Of a DNA stretch of 64,000 nt, positions 26,523-35,765 are shown piece by piece (positions within the stretch are counted from its first letter, which is position 1; every line of letters begins with the position of its first letter). A program made the position numbers and the translations under genes. The DNA lies in NCBI RefSeq assembly GCF_024582835.1, contig NZ_CP102096.1, forward strand, positions 868,001 to 932,000, written 5' to 3'. Below the pieces are notes generated by a model that was not told the origin of the DNA, did no database searches, and worked only from the letters and a program-made list of their open reading frames with translations. This DNA comes from Vibrio japonicus (GTDB lineage: Bacteria > Pseudomonadota > Gammaproteobacteria > Enterobacterales > Vibrionaceae).

Positions 26523-28382
26523 ATGATGGATCGATTACGCGAAGGCGTTAACAGCATCGCGGTAAAAATTATCCTAGGACTTATCATCCTATCATTTGTA
26601 TTTGCTGGTGTTGGTAGCTACATAGTAGGTGGTACTGGTAACACTGCAGCAAAAGTTGGCAATGTAGAAATTGGCCGTGGTGAGTTTGAGCAAGCGTATC
26701 AAAACGAGCGCAATCGCATGCAAGCACAACTTGGTGATTATTTCTCAAATCTATTAGCAGATCCTAACTACGTAGAAACGTTCCGTAAGTCTGTACTGGA
26801 TCGCATGGTTAATGACGTATTGCTTGAGCAACACGCGGAGTCTTTGGGCTTGCGTGTAAGTGATGCTCAAGTCCGTACCATGATTCTAGAAATGCCTCAG
26901 TTCAATGTTGATGGTAAGTTTAATCAAGATATTTACCAAACAGCGTTACGCCGTGCTGGCTATACACCAGAAAGCTTTGCAGAGTACCTACGTCGTGATC
27001 TCGTTCGTAACCAACTTCTAACTGCAATTCAAGCAAGTGATTTCTCACTACCAGGGGAAGTTGAGTCTCAGTCGAAACTTTTAACTCAAACTCGTGATAT
27101 CAAAACAGTAGTACTTCCTTTGACTGAGTTTGCTGCGAAAGCTGAGCTGTCTGAAGATGACATTGCGGCGTTCTACAAAGAACATTCGGAACGTTACACT
27201 CGCCAAGAGCAAGTCAAAGTGGCGTATATCGAGCTTTCCGCTCAGAAACTGAAACAAGCAATCAATATTTCAGATGAGCAAGCACAGCAATACTACAACG
27301 AGCACTTAGACAAGTATTCATCAGAAGAGCAACGTAGTGTTAGTCATATCCTTGTTGAAGGCGATGACGAAGCAAAAGCGCAAGCAATTCTTGACGAGCT
27401 TAATTCAGGTGCTGATTTTATTGCCCTAGCTGAAGAGAAATCAGACGACTTTGGTAGCGCATCAGAAGGCGGTTCTTTAGGTTGGATCGAGCGCGATGTT
27501 ATGGATCCTGCTTTTGAAGAAGCAGCATTTGCATTGCAAAACGTTGGTGACGTAACAGGTTTGGTTAAGTCAGATTTCGGTTACCACATCATTAAACTTG
27601 ATGACCTAAAAGCCCCTGTTGTTAAACCTTACGATGAAATAGCAGCGTCAATTAAGTCAGAGCTTCAAGACCAGCAAGGTGTGGATCAGTTTTATGAACT
27701 GCAAACCGAGCTAGAAAAAGTGGCATTTGAATACCCTGACTCGCTTGAGGATGCGGCAAAGGCAATTAATGCAGAAATCCAAACTACGGACTTTATTTCT
27801 CAAACAGATGCACCAGAACTTCTAAAGTCTCCAGCGGTAATTCAAGCTATTCTTAGCCCTGAAGTGAAAGAAGATGGTTTGAACTCGGAAGTCCTTGAAG
27901 TGGCTCCAGAGCACGTGATTGTTGTTCGAGTTGAAGATAGCCGCAATGAAACTCTATTGCCTTTAGACGAAGTACGCTCTCAAGTGACAGCAGCGTTGGC
28001 AAAAGTGAAGGCTGAGCAGACCGCAATGGAACTTGCTACTCAAGTTATCTCTGAACTTGAGCAAGGTAAGCGAGAAGTGCTTGAAGAAAATGAACTTGCA
28101 TTCGGTGAAACAGAAACTATTGATCGCAGTTCAAGCTTAGCTGATACCGTTTTCTCTATGCCTAAACCGGAATCCGGAAAAGCGACTTACGCGCAAGCAA
28201 CAGAACTGAATGGTGACGTTGTGATTGTTGAGCTAAGCAATGTGAGTGAGAAAGTTGACCCTCAATTCAGTGCTCAAATTGGTAACCAACTGGTACAAAT
28301 GAATACCCAGCAAGAACTATCGGGTTTAATTAGTATTCTTCGTAAAACCATAGACATCGAATACTACATTGTGAGCCAGTAA
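26523..28382 (+). CDS. ppiD: periplasmic folding chaperone PpiD
   Basis: A 619-residue inner-membrane-anchored protein of the SurA/PpiD type that helps newly exported proteins at the Sec translocon. One membrane helix lies at about residues 14-36 and the rest is periplasmic. A single parvulin domain at about residues 265-360 (SVSHILVEGDD ... FGYHIIKLDD) is flanked by helical chaperone regions. In E. coli PpiD the parvulin domain is inactive as an isomerase. The ATG at 26523 is followed by a second ATG, giving an MMDRLREG start. Terminator follows. Confidence 0.95.
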   Translation: MMDRLREGVNSIAVKIILGLIILSFVFAGVGSYIVGGTGNTAAKVGNVEIGRGEFEQAYQNERNRMQAQLGDYFSNLLADPNYVETFRKSVLDRMVNDVLLEQHAESLGLRVSDAQVRTMILEMPQFNVDGKFNQDIYQTALRRAGYTPESFAEYLRRDLVRNQLLTAIQASDFSLPGEVESQSKLLTQTRDIKTVVLPLTEFAAKAELSEDDIAAFYKEHSERYTRQEQVKVAYIELSAQKLKQAINISDEQAQQYYNEHLDKYSSEEQRSVSHILVEGDDEAKAQAILDELNSGADFIALAEEKSDDFGSASEGGSLGWIERDVMDPAFEEAAFALQNVGDVTGLVKSDFGYHIIKLDDLKAPVVKPYDEIAASIKSELQDQQGVDQFYELQTELEKVAFEYPDSLEDAAKAINAEIQTTDFISQTDAPELLKSPAVIQAILSPEVKEDGLNSEVLEVAPEHVIVVRVEDSRNETLLPLDEVRSQVTAALAKVKAEQTAMELATQVISELEQGKREVLEENELAFGETETIDRSSSLADTVFSMPKPESGKATYAQATELNGDVVIVELSNVSEKVDPQFSAQIGNQLVQMNTQQELSGLISILRKTIDIEYYIVSQ

Positions 28383-28431
28383 TGTTGCGAACCAGTAAGT
28401 ATCAAAAATGTAACTGATATATCACTAATTA

Positions 28432-28456
28432 CGGGCTGCATCTGCAGCCCGTTTTG
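28432..28456 (+). terminator. terminator after ppiD
   Basis: CGGGCTGCA pairs with TGCAGCCCG around TC, followed by TTTT. Confidence 0.85.
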
Positions 28457-28532
28457 CTTTCTTCCTAACAATGTTCCCACTATCAGATAGTTCTGTAATC
28501 TATGAGTACGTATATTGACCTTAAGGGAATGA

Positions 28533-28829
<297 letters not shown>

Positions 28830-28837
28830 ATGTATTA

Positions 28838-28864
28838 AAAAGGGCGCTTAGCGCTCTTTTTTAT
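28838..28864 (+). terminator. terminator after the comEA-like gene
   Basis: AGGGCGC pairs with GCGCTCT (one G-T pair) around TTA, followed by TTTTT. Confidence 0.85.
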
Positions 28865-28968
28865 ATTCGCAACCAATCCTTCCTAGCACCCGCGCTCGAT
28901 AACCTCTATAATTTCTCGCCGAATAAGACCAGCACTTTTGCTGAGCAGTAACTAAGGTGGAGTTAAAC

Positions 28969-29649
28969 ATGTCCTCTCATACACCGGTCGTGACCGTGGA
29001 TGGACCAAGTGGTGCGGGTAAAGGCACTCTTTGCATGCTTCTTTCAAAGAAGCTTGGTTTTCACTTACTAGATTCGGGTGCTATTTATCGCGTATTGGCA
29101 TTGGCAGCGATTCATCATGGTGTGGATCTAGAATCCGAAGATGCGCTTGTTCTGCTAGCGACTCATTTAGATGTCCAGTTTGTCGCTGAAGGCGATCTAG
29201 TCAAAGTGATTCTCGAAGGTGAAGATGTGTCTCGTGAATTGCGAAAAGAAGAGACGGGTATGGCAGCGTCAAAAGTTGCAGCTCTTCCTCGAGTTCGTGA
29301 AGCTCTGCTTCGTCGCCAACGTGCATTTGCAGAAGGTGTTGGACTAGTCGCAGATGGCCGTGATATGGGCACGGTTGTATTTCCTCAGGCTGAAGCTAAA
29401 ATTTTCTTAGATGCTAGCGCGGAAGAGCGCGCGCATCGTCGCCTTAAACAGTTGCAAGGCAAAGGCTTAGATGGTAAATTTGACGACCTTTTAAGCGAGA
29501 TCCAAGAGCGTGACGACCGAGATCGTAACCGCCCAGTAGCGCCATTGCGCCCTGCTGAGGATGCGCTATTGCTAGATTCTACCACCATGAGTATCGACGA
29601 AGTGGTAGAAAAAGCACTACAATATATTGAATCGAAGCTAGCAGTTTAG
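28969..29649 (+). CDS. cmk: cytidylate kinase
   Basis: A 226-residue cytoplasmic kinase that phosphorylates CMP and dCMP with ATP. P-loop [10 protein letters not shown] near residue 14, the CMP-binding segment [10 protein letters not shown] and the [13 protein letters not shown] motif near residue 128 are present. I use the ATG at 28969, which follows AAGGTGGAG at proper spacing and gives [15 protein letters not shown]; an in-frame GTG at 28957 lies within that ribosome-binding region and is unlikely. rpsA follows after about 100 bases, the conserved order. Confidence 0.96.
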   Translation: MSSHTPVVTVDGPSGAGKGTLCMLLSKKLGFHLLDSGAIYRVLALAAIHHGVDLESEDALVLLATHLDVQFVAEGDLVKVILEGEDVSRELRKEETGMAASKVAALPRVREALLRRQRAFAEGVGLVADGRDMGTVVFPQAEAKIFLDASAEERAHRRLKQLQGKGLDGKFDDLLSEIQERDDRDRNRPVAPLRPAEDALLLDSTTMSIDEVVEKALQYIESKLAV

Positions 29650-29752
29650 ACTGCTAGGTAAGAGCGTTGGTCGCAAGGATGATGACTGGCGAATTTAATA
29701 ACCCCATGCGGTAGGATACCCGTGGACGTTTAATTTATTGAAGATCAAATAA

Positions 29753-31423
29753 ATGACTGAATCTTTTGCTCAACTCTTTGAAGAGTTTCTAAACGAAACT
29801 GAATTCCAACAAGGTACTATTGTTAAAGGTACTGTAGTAGCTATCGAGAACGGTTTCGTTCTTGTTGACGCTGGCCTTAAGTCAGAGTCTTCTATTCCTG
29901 CTGAACAGTTCAAGAACGCTGCTGGTGAACTTGAAGTTGAAGTTGGTTCTGAAGTAGACGTAGCTCTAGACGCTGTTGAAGACGGTTTCGGTGAAACTCA
30001 ACTTTCTCGTGAGAAAGCTAAGCGTCACGAAGCTTGGATCGTTCTTGAGAAAGCTTACGAAGAAGCTGAAACTGTTGTTGGTATCATCAACGGTAAAGTT
30101 AAAGGCGGTTTCACTGTTGAACTAAACGGTATCCGTGCTTTCCTTCCAGGCTCTCTAGTAGACGTACGTCCTATCCGTGACACTGCTCACCTAGAAAACA
30201 AAGAGCTAGAGTTCAAAGTTATCAAACTTGACCAGAAGCGTAACAACGTAGTTGTTTCTCGTCGTGCAGTTATCGAATCTGAAAACAGCGTTGAGCGTGA
30301 TGAGCTTCTAGAAACTCTACAAGAAGGCGCAGAAGTTAAAGGTATCGTTAAGAACCTAACTGACTACGGTGCATTCGTAGATCTAGGCGGCGTTGACGGC
30401 CTTCTACACATCACTGACATGGCTTGGAAGCGCGTTAAGCACCCTTCTGAGATCGTTAACGTTGGTGACGAGATCCAAGTTAAAGTTCTTAAGTTCGACC
30501 GTGATCGTACTCGCGTATCACTAGGTCTTAAGCAGCTAGGCGAAGATCCATGGGTAGCAATCGCTAAGCGTTACCCAGAAGGTCACAAACTATCTGGTCG
30601 TGTTACTAACCTAACTGACTACGGCTGTTTCGTTGAAATCGAAGAAGGCGTTGAAGGTCTAGTACACGTTTCTGAAATGGATTGGACTAACAAGAACATC
30701 CACCCATCTAAAGTTGTTAATGTTGGCGACGAAGTTGAGGTTATGGTTCTTGAAATCGACGAAGAACGTCGTCGTATCTCTCTAGGTCTGAAACAGTGTA
30801 AAGCTAACCCATGGCAATCTTTCGCTGAAGCGCAAGCTAAAGGCGACAAAGTTACTGGTAAGATCAAGTCAATCACTGACTTTGGTATCTTCATCGGTCT
30901 AGAAGGCGGTATCGACGGTCTTGTTCACCTATCTGACATCTCTTGGAACGTTCCAGGTGAAGAAGCAGTACGTGAATACAAGAAAGGCGACGAAATCTCT
31001 GCAGTAGTTCTTGCAGTAGATGCAGAGCGTGAGCGTATCTCTCTAGGCGTTAAGCAAATGGAAAACGACCCATTCAATGCTTACGTTGCAGATAACAAGA
31101 AAGGTACTCTAGTTAACGGTACTGTTACTGCAGTAGACGCTAAAGGCGCAACTGTAGAACTTGAAGAAGGCGTAGAAGGTTACATCCGCGCTTCTGAAGT
31201 TGCTCGCGACCGCGTAGAAGATGCTTCTCTAATCCTAAGCGTTGGCGATAGCGTTGAAGCGAAGTTCACTGGTGTAGACCGTAAGAACCGCGTAATCAAC
31301 CTATCTATCAAAGCTAAAGATGAAGCTGAAGAGCAAGAAGCAATGGCTTCACTGAACAAAGCAGATGATGCTTCATTCGGTAACGCAATGGCTGACGCTT
31401 TCAAAGCAGCTAAAGGCGAATAA
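29753..31423 (+). CDS. rpsA: 30S ribosomal protein S1
   Basis: A 556-residue ribosomal protein of six S1 (OB-fold) repeats, nearly the 557 of E. coli. The repeats recur about every 85-90 residues and are most alike in the segments [38 protein letters not shown] and [19 protein letters not shown]. It draws mRNA to the 30S subunit. Codon use is strongly biased. S1 represses its own translation in E. coli through the leader; the 100-base leader here is AU-rich with no classical ribosome-binding site, which agrees. A terminator and a repeat element follow. Confidence 0.98.
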   Translation: MTESFAQLFEEFLNETEFQQGTIVKGTVVAIENGFVLVDAGLKSESSIPAEQFKNAAGELEVEVGSEVDVALDAVEDGFGETQLSREKAKRHEAWIVLEKAYEEAETVVGIINGKVKGGFTVELNGIRAFLPGSLVDVRPIRDTAHLENKELEFKVIKLDQKRNNVVVSRRAVIESENSVERDELLETLQEGAEVKGIVKNLTDYGAFVDLGGVDGLLHITDMAWKRVKHPSEIVNVGDEIQVKVLKFDRDRTRVSLGLKQLGEDPWVAIAKRYPEGHKLSGRVTNLTDYGCFVEIEEGVEGLVHVSEMDWTNKNIHPSKVVNVGDEVEVMVLEIDEERRRISLGLKQCKANPWQSFAEAQAKGDKVTGKIKSITDFGIFIGLEGGIDGLVHLSDISWNVPGEEAVREYKKGDEISAVVLAVDAERERISLGVKQMENDPFNAYVADNKKGTLVNGTVTAVDAKGATVELEEGVEGYIRASEVARDRVEDASLILSVGDSVEAKFTGVDRKNRVINLSIKAKDEAEEQEAMASLNKADDASFGNAMADAFKAAKGE

Positions 31424-31440
31424 TTTACTCGCTTTTAAGA

Positions 31441-31466
31441 AAAAGGAGCCGTATGGCTCCTTTTTT
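31441..31466 (+). terminator. terminator after rpsA
   Basis: GGAGCC at 31445-31450 pairs with GGCTCC at 31455-31460 around GTAT, with flanking A and T runs that extend the stem. Confidence 0.9.
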
Positions 31467-31486
31467 ATATTTAGTCCTGTGTGAGT

Positions 31487-31597
31487 AGTAATACCAATCG
31501 GTGCAAATCATTTTACTGAATTTTGTTTTTAGCCTAGGCAAGTTGTTCAATTATTGACTAAAATTGAAGGCAAGTGTTTGTTGGAATTGGTATTACT
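31487..31597. repeat. MITE-like repeat with perfect 12-bp terminal inverted repeats
   Basis: The 111-bp element begins AGTAATACCAAT (31487-31498) and ends with the exact complement ATTGGTATTACT (31586-31597). Inside, TTCAATT and AATTGAA form a further stem. It fills the gap between the rpsA terminator and ihfB. I recall similar intergenic elements with TAATACCAAT ends from vibrio genomes, but only this copy was noticed in the window. It carries no gene; it may be a non-autonomous transposable element. Confidence 0.6.
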
Positions 31598-31635
31598 TAC
31601 TATAATAAGTGATAAATTACTCTATGAGGGAAACT

Positions 31636-31917
31636 ATGACTAAGTCTGAGCTAATCGAGAGACTCTGTGCTGAGCAGACCCATCTTTCAGCGAAAGAGAT
31701 TGAAGATGCTGTAAAAGATATTTTAGAGCACATGGCTTCAACATTAGAAAGTGGAGACAGAATTGAGATTCGTGGATTTGGCAGTTTCTCTCTTCACTAC
31801 CGTGAGCCTCGTGTTGGGCGTAACCCAAAAACTGGTGATAAAGTTGAACTTGAGGGTAAGTATGTACCTCACTTTAAGCCAGGTAAAGAGTTGCGTGAAC
31901 GAGTTAATATCGGATAG
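31636..31917 (+). CDS. ihfB: integration host factor subunit beta
   Basis: A 93-residue HU-fold subunit that with IhfA bends DNA sharply at specific sites. DNA-binding arm [16 protein letters not shown] with the intercalating proline, and a [10 protein letters not shown] start as in other IhfB proteins. I use the ATG at 31636, 5 bases after GAGGGAAA, instead of an upstream in-frame start at 31609 inside the AT-rich leader next to the repeat element. IHF often helps sigma-54 activators, which may matter for the dctP promoter. A terminator follows. Confidence 0.96.
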
Positions 31918-31940
31918 ATATTAAAATTGCAGACAAAATA

Positions 31941-31970
31941 GCGGCATAGGGCAATCATGCCGCTTTTTTA
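31941..31970 (+). terminator. terminator after ihfB
   Basis: GCGGCAT pairs with ATGCCGC around a 9-base loop and is followed by six or more T. Confidence 0.9.
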
Positions 31971-32056
31971 TTGCCTGAATTTCAGAGATAAGCATGGTTT
32001 GTTCAGTGGTTTTACTGCATAATCGTAACAGCAAAATTACGCTTAGGTGATGGAAC

Positions 32057-32335
32057 ATGAAAATTATAAAAATCGTAGTTGTATTAGCTCTATTTTTGAT
32101 TGCTCTCGCGTTAGGTTCACAAAATCAGGATGTTGTGAATTTTAACTATTTGATTGCCCAGGGTGAATTCCACCTTTCAACGCTATTAGGCAGCGTTTTT
32201 GTTGTCGGGTTTGTGTTGGCTTGGATTGTTTTTGGCAGTATGCATTTCAAATCGCAAATTCAAGTTCGTAAACTCAAGAGACAGTTAAAGAAACTCACAC
32301 CAGAATCCAATGAGTCTGAGCAATCTAAAGCTTAA
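32057..32335 (+). CDS. lapA: lipopolysaccharide assembly protein LapA (YciS)
   Basis: A 92-residue inner-membrane protein with two hydrophobic segments (about residues 5-21 and 43-65) and a basic cytoplasmic tail (QIQVRKLKRQLKKL), the LapA/DUF1049 layout. It works with LapB in controlling lipopolysaccharide synthesis by guiding turnover of LpxC. It begins 139 bases after ihfB, past a terminator, and lapB starts 29 bases downstream, so lapA and lapB form an operon. Confidence 0.92.
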   Translation: MKIIKIVVVLALFLIALALGSQNQDVVNFNYLIAQGEFHLSTLLGSVFVVGFVLAWIVFGSMHFKSQIQVRKLKRQLKKLTPESNESEQSKA

Positions 32336-32364
32336 GCGGTAGTGATAGGCAGGCTTTCCACTAG

Positions 32365-33534
32365 ATGTTAGAAATACTCTTCTTGTTATTACCAATTGCA
32401 GCAGCATATGGTTGGTATATGGGTAATCGAAGTGCCCAGCAAGACAAGCAGAACCAATCCAATCAGATATCCCGTCAATACGTGACGGGCCTTAACTTGC
32501 TTTTGTCAGATCAGTCTGACAAAGCGGTTGATCATTTTATCGAACTTCTTCAGGTTGATCATGAAACAATCGATACGCACCTTGCGTTGGGTAATTTGTT
32601 TCGATCTCGAGGGGAAGTTGACCGCGCTATCCGTATTCACCAGAACCTAATCTCTCGCTCTGGCCTTACAATCGAGCAGAAAAATATCGCTCTTCAGCAG
32701 CTAGCGAAAGATTATATGGCATCTGGATTTCTCGACCGAGCGGAAAAAATATTTGAGCAACTTGTTGAAGAGCCTGACCATAAAGAAGCTGCTCTAGGGC
32801 AATTAGTTGCTATATATCAACAAACTCGCGAATGGACGAAGGCGATTCACTATGCCTCGCTCCTTGTAAAGCTTGGCCGTAAAAAAATGAAGAGCGATAT
32901 TGCTCATTTTTGGTGTGAGCTCGCGATGCACGAGAAAGCAGAAGGCAATGACGCAAAAGCGTTGCAGAATTTTAAAAAAGCACTTTCGGAAGACCCTAAA
33001 TGTGTCCGTGCAAGTATGGCTTTGGGACGCGCTTTTTTAGAGTGTGAAGATTATCCAAATGCGATTAAGTATATGGAAATGGTGTTGGAACAAGATGCCG
33101 ATTTCGTTAGCGAAATATTGCCAACCTTGGCGGACAGCTACCATAATTTGGGGCAGGAAGACGAACTCCTAGATTTTTTGCGTCAATGCATTGTGAGCAA
33201 AGCCGGTGCATCTGCTGAGCTAATGCTTGCTCAACTGGTAGCGCAACATGAAGGTACCGGTGCGGCTCAAGAATTGTTAACTCGTCAGCTAGTTAAAAAT
33301 CCTACGATGCGTGGTTTTTATCGTCTGATGGATTACCACTTAGCGGAAGCAGAAGAGGGGCGTGCCAAAGCAAGTCTTGATACTCTGCAGAAATTAGTTG
33401 GCGAGCAGTTAAAAGTTAAGCCTCACTATCGATGTCGAAAGTGTGGTTTTTCAACCCATTCACTTTATTGGCACTGCCCTTCATGTAAAGGGTGGGGGAC
33501 GATTAAGCCTATTCGAGGGCTTGATGGTGAATAA
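32365..33534 (+). CDS. lapB: lipopolysaccharide assembly protein LapB (YciM)
   Basis: A 389-residue protein: one N-terminal membrane helix (about residues 2-18), a series of tetratricopeptide repeats facing the cytoplasm (about 35-330), and a C-terminal rubredoxin-like zinc site with CRKC and CPSC pairs (residues about 353-375, YRCRKCGFSTHSLYWHCPSC). LapB acts as the adaptor through which FtsH degrades LpxC, so it balances lipopolysaccharide and phospholipid synthesis. Length matches E. coli LapB (389). Terminator follows. Confidence 0.95.
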   Translation: MLEILFLLLPIAAAYGWYMGNRSAQQDKQNQSNQISRQYVTGLNLLLSDQSDKAVDHFIELLQVDHETIDTHLALGNLFRSRGEVDRAIRIHQNLISRSGLTIEQKNIALQQLAKDYMASGFLDRAEKIFEQLVEEPDHKEAALGQLVAIYQQTREWTKAIHYASLLVKLGRKKMKSDIAHFWCELAMHEKAEGNDAKALQNFKKALSEDPKCVRASMALGRAFLECEDYPNAIKYMEMVLEQDADFVSEILPTLADSYHNLGQEDELLDFLRQCIVSKAGASAELMLAQLVAQHEGTGAAQELLTRQLVKNPTMRGFYRLMDYHLAEAEEGRAKASLDTLQKLVGEQLKVKPHYRCRKCGFSTHSLYWHCPSCKGWGTIKPIRGLDGE

Positions 33535-33565
33535 AGATCAGGATCGGATGATCCATTTATAAAAT

Positions 33566-33592
33566 AGCAGCGGTGATCCCGCTGCTTTTTTT
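33566..33592 (+). terminator. terminator after lapB
   Basis: AGCAGCGG pairs with CCGCTGCT around TGATC, followed by six or more T. Confidence 0.9.
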
Positions 33593-33622
33593 AGGCACGT
33601 TACATGTAAGTTAGGAGATGAG

Positions 33623-34333
33623 ATGAACGACCAAAAAGTTATAGTGGCACTAGATTATGACAATCAAAAAGACGCACTTTCTTTTGTCGATAGAATCGAC
33701 CCAAATTCTTGCCGCCTGAAAGTAGGCAAAGAGATGTTTACTTTGTTTGGTCCAGATTTCGTTAAAGAGTTACACAAGCGAGACTTCTCCGTATTTCTAG
33801 ACTTAAAGTTCCACGACATTCCTAATACTTGTTCAAAAGCGGTGCGCGCTGCTGCAGAGCTCGGTGTATGGATGGTGAATGTGCACGCAAGTGGTGGCGA
33901 ACGCATGATGGCAGCATCTCGTGAGATTCTAGAGCCATACGGCAAGGATCGCCCTCTGCTCATTGGTGTGACTGTTCTGACTAGTATGGAACAGAGTGAC
34001 TTAGCTGGTATTGGATTGGATATTGCTCCCCAGGAACAGGTAATTAGATTGGCTACTTTAACCAAAAATTCAGGTCTTGATGGCGTGGTTTGCTCGGCTC
34101 AGGAAGCGACGATGCTAAAAAGTAAGTTGGGGCAGGAGTTTAAGTTGGTGACACCAGGGATTCGTCCTGTTGGTGCGACTCTTGGCGACCAAAAGCGTGT
34201 GATGACTCCGGTCGAAGCAGTAAAATCTGGATCAGATTATCTTGTTATCGGTCGTCCAATTACTCAAGCTGCAAATCCTGCTGACGTACTCGCTGGAATC
34301 AATAACGATTTGAAACACTTTATTAAGAACTAA
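33623..34333 (+). CDS. pyrF: orotidine 5'-phosphate decarboxylase
   Basis: A 236-residue TIM-barrel enzyme that makes UMP from OMP, the last step of de novo pyrimidine synthesis. The catalytic [15 protein letters not shown] segment near residue 60 holds the Asp-Lys-His-Asp charge network. A second lobe has [15 protein letters not shown] and the phosphate-binding [12 protein letters not shown]. An AGGAGATGAG ribosome-binding site precedes the ATG. It follows lapB in the conserved order; the next plus-strand gene, a peptide permease, begins a different-looking block. Confidence 0.96.
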   Translation: MNDQKVIVALDYDNQKDALSFVDRIDPNSCRLKVGKEMFTLFGPDFVKELHKRDFSVFLDLKFHDIPNTCSKAVRAAAELGVWMVNVHASGGERMMAASREILEPYGKDRPLLIGVTVLTSMEQSDLAGIGLDIAPQEQVIRLATLTKNSGLDGVVCSAQEATMLKSKLGQEFKLVTPGIRPVGATLGDQKRVMTPVEAVKSGSDYLVIGRPITQAANPADVLAGINNDLKHFIKN

Positions 34334-34344
34334 TACTTCTAAAG

Positions 34345-34394
34345 GAACACACCTGAGCAATCGGAAAAACGATATACATCGTTCGGGTGTGTTC
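34345..34394. terminator. long hairpin after pyrF, shared with the small minus-strand frame
   Basis: GAACACACC at 34345-34353 pairs with GGTGTGTTC at 34386-34394, and inside it ACGAT and ATCGT form a second stem. AT-rich sequence follows on the plus strand. It could end pyrF and also the minus-strand frame at 34401-34505, which stops just beside it. Confidence 0.6.
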
Positions 34395-34400
34395 AATTAT

Positions 34401-34505
34401 TTATAAATACTCTCTACTCCATATACTCATATCTTGTTTATCTATCATTTTCCACGATAGCGTACCAATTGTTCTGAAAAGATAACTATTCTTAATTCTA
34501 ATCAT
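34401..34505 (-). CDS. candidate 34-residue small protein
   Basis: ATG at 34505 follows AAAGGAG at 9-base spacing, an excellent ribosome-binding site in an otherwise AT-rich gap of 388 bases. The frame stops with TAA at 34401, right before the shared hairpin terminator. The product starts MIRIKNSYLFRTIG, is basic, contains three tryptophan or tyrosine-rich spots (LSWK, SIWSREYL), and has no clear membrane helix. I do not recognise it. The rest of the 34334-34721 gap shows only AT-rich sequence and no strong frame on the plus strand. Confidence 0.45.
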   Translation of the reverse strand: MIRIKNSYLFRTIGTLSWKMIDKQDMSIWSREYL

Positions 34506-34742
34506 TGTTTTCGACTCCTTTAACAGACTTATATGTATTTAACATTTAGCTAACCTGTTAAAAGTATGAAGTACGTCGATAAAAAATGGGTTGTAAGCTA
34601 ATAATAATTCTATAACTCAAGCTTATGATTTAAGGTTTCCGTCACTTTGATTCTAAAAAGATCATATATTAGAACGGTTTAAAGTTTGCTCAGTTACAGG
34701 ATGTAACTAAGCTTATAGTAATTGGTATGGAGTATTTTCCAA

Positions 34743-35765
34743 TTGTTAGCATATATCTTACGGCGTCTTTTATTAGTAATACCCACATTTCTCGGTATTA
34801 CCATTCTCATTTTTGCTATTACTCGATTTGTTCCTGGTGGTCCTGTAGAGCGGATGCTCGCTAGCATGCACTCTGTCTCGGAAAGTGCATCGATGAACGT
34901 CGCTGGAAGCAGTTCAGCTTTATCTGAAGACCAAATAGCAGAATTAAACGCATTTTATGGGTTAGATAAGCCAGTATTGGAGGCCTACTTCGAGTGGTTG
35001 TCTAAAATCCTTGTGCTCGATTTTGGTGAATCTACTCGATATTACGAACCCGTAAGCGACATGATTGCTGAACGACTGCCTGTTTCGCTGTTTTATGGCG
35101 GGATGACGTTCTTTATCAGTTACTTTATTTCTATTCCCCTTGGGTATTACAAAGCGATCAAGCATGGCTCTGTATTTGATTCGTCTTCATCGATACTCAT
35201 TTTTGTCGGGTATGCATTGCCAGGCTATGTAGTAGGTGTCTTTTTAATCACAGTCTTCGCGTATAACCTTGATTGGTTTCCTATGGGTGGCTTTGTCAGT
35301 GATGACTTTGACGACTATGAAACGTTCTTTGAGCAATTCAAGAATATCATGTGGCACGCGATTCTTCCTTTAATCTGTTACTTGATTGGCGACTTTGCCA
35401 CGCTAACAATGACGATGAAGAATAATTTGATGGAAAACATTTCCGCAGATTACATCAGAACGGCAATTGCAAAGGGCTTACCTTTTAACACGGCGGTAAG
35501 AAAACATGCTCTACAAAACAGTTTGATTCCAATCGCGAGCCATTTTGGTAACTCATTGCTCTTTTTCATGACAGGTTCATTCCTTATCGAAGTTATTTTT
35601 AATATCGATGGAATCGGTTTATTGGGATACGAATCCATTATGGAAAGAGACTACCCAGTAGTGATGGGCATCGTCGCAATAAATGCGGTAATGCTAATGA
35701 TCGGTAATATCTTATCGGATCTTTGTGTTGCGTTGGCAGATCCAAGAGTGAGGTTCGGTTCATGA
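34743..35765 (+). CDS. peptide ABC transporter permease (YejB/OppB-like)
   Basis: About 340 residues, an inner-membrane permease of the DppB/OppB family with six helices. The start AYILRRLLLVIPTFLGITI and the early FVPGGPVERML are close to E. coli YejB. The large loop at residues about 35-90 and the EAA-type loop with ADYIRTAIAKGLPFNTAVRKHALQNSLIP, cited by ADYIRTAIAKGL and KHALQNSLIP, contact the ATPases. No ATG is in frame at the start. I take the TTG at 34743, which follows GGAG; a TTG at 34722 would add seven residues. Its stop overlaps the next permease start (ATGA). First of a five-gene importer cluster. Confidence 0.87.
   Translation: MLAYILRRLLLVIPTFLGITILIFAITRFVPGGPVERMLASMHSVSESASMNVAGSSSALSEDQIAELNAFYGLDKPVLEAYFEWLSKILVLDFGESTRYYEPVSDMIAERLPVSLFYGGMTFFISYFISIPLGYYKAIKHGSVFDSSSSILIFVGYALPGYVVGVFLITVFAYNLDWFPMGGFVSDDFDDYETFFEQFKNIMWHAILPLICYLIGDFATLTMTMKNNLMENISADYIRTAIAKGLPFNTAVRKHALQNSLIPIASHFGNSLLFFMTGSFLIEVIFNIDGIGLLGYESIMERDYPVVMGIVAINAVMLMIGNILSDLCVALADPRVRFGS

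Noticed and set aside
31609-31635. Upstream extension of ihfB to 31609
   Set aside because: The ATG at 31636 has a good ribosome-binding site and gives the conserved N-terminus; the extension lies in AT-rich leader sequence by the repeat element.
34334-34721. Integration scar or attachment site at the left border of the importer block
   Set aside because: I saw no direct repeat shared with the right border near 45850-45930 and no integrase; the block may be an old acquisition or a lineage-conserved locus.
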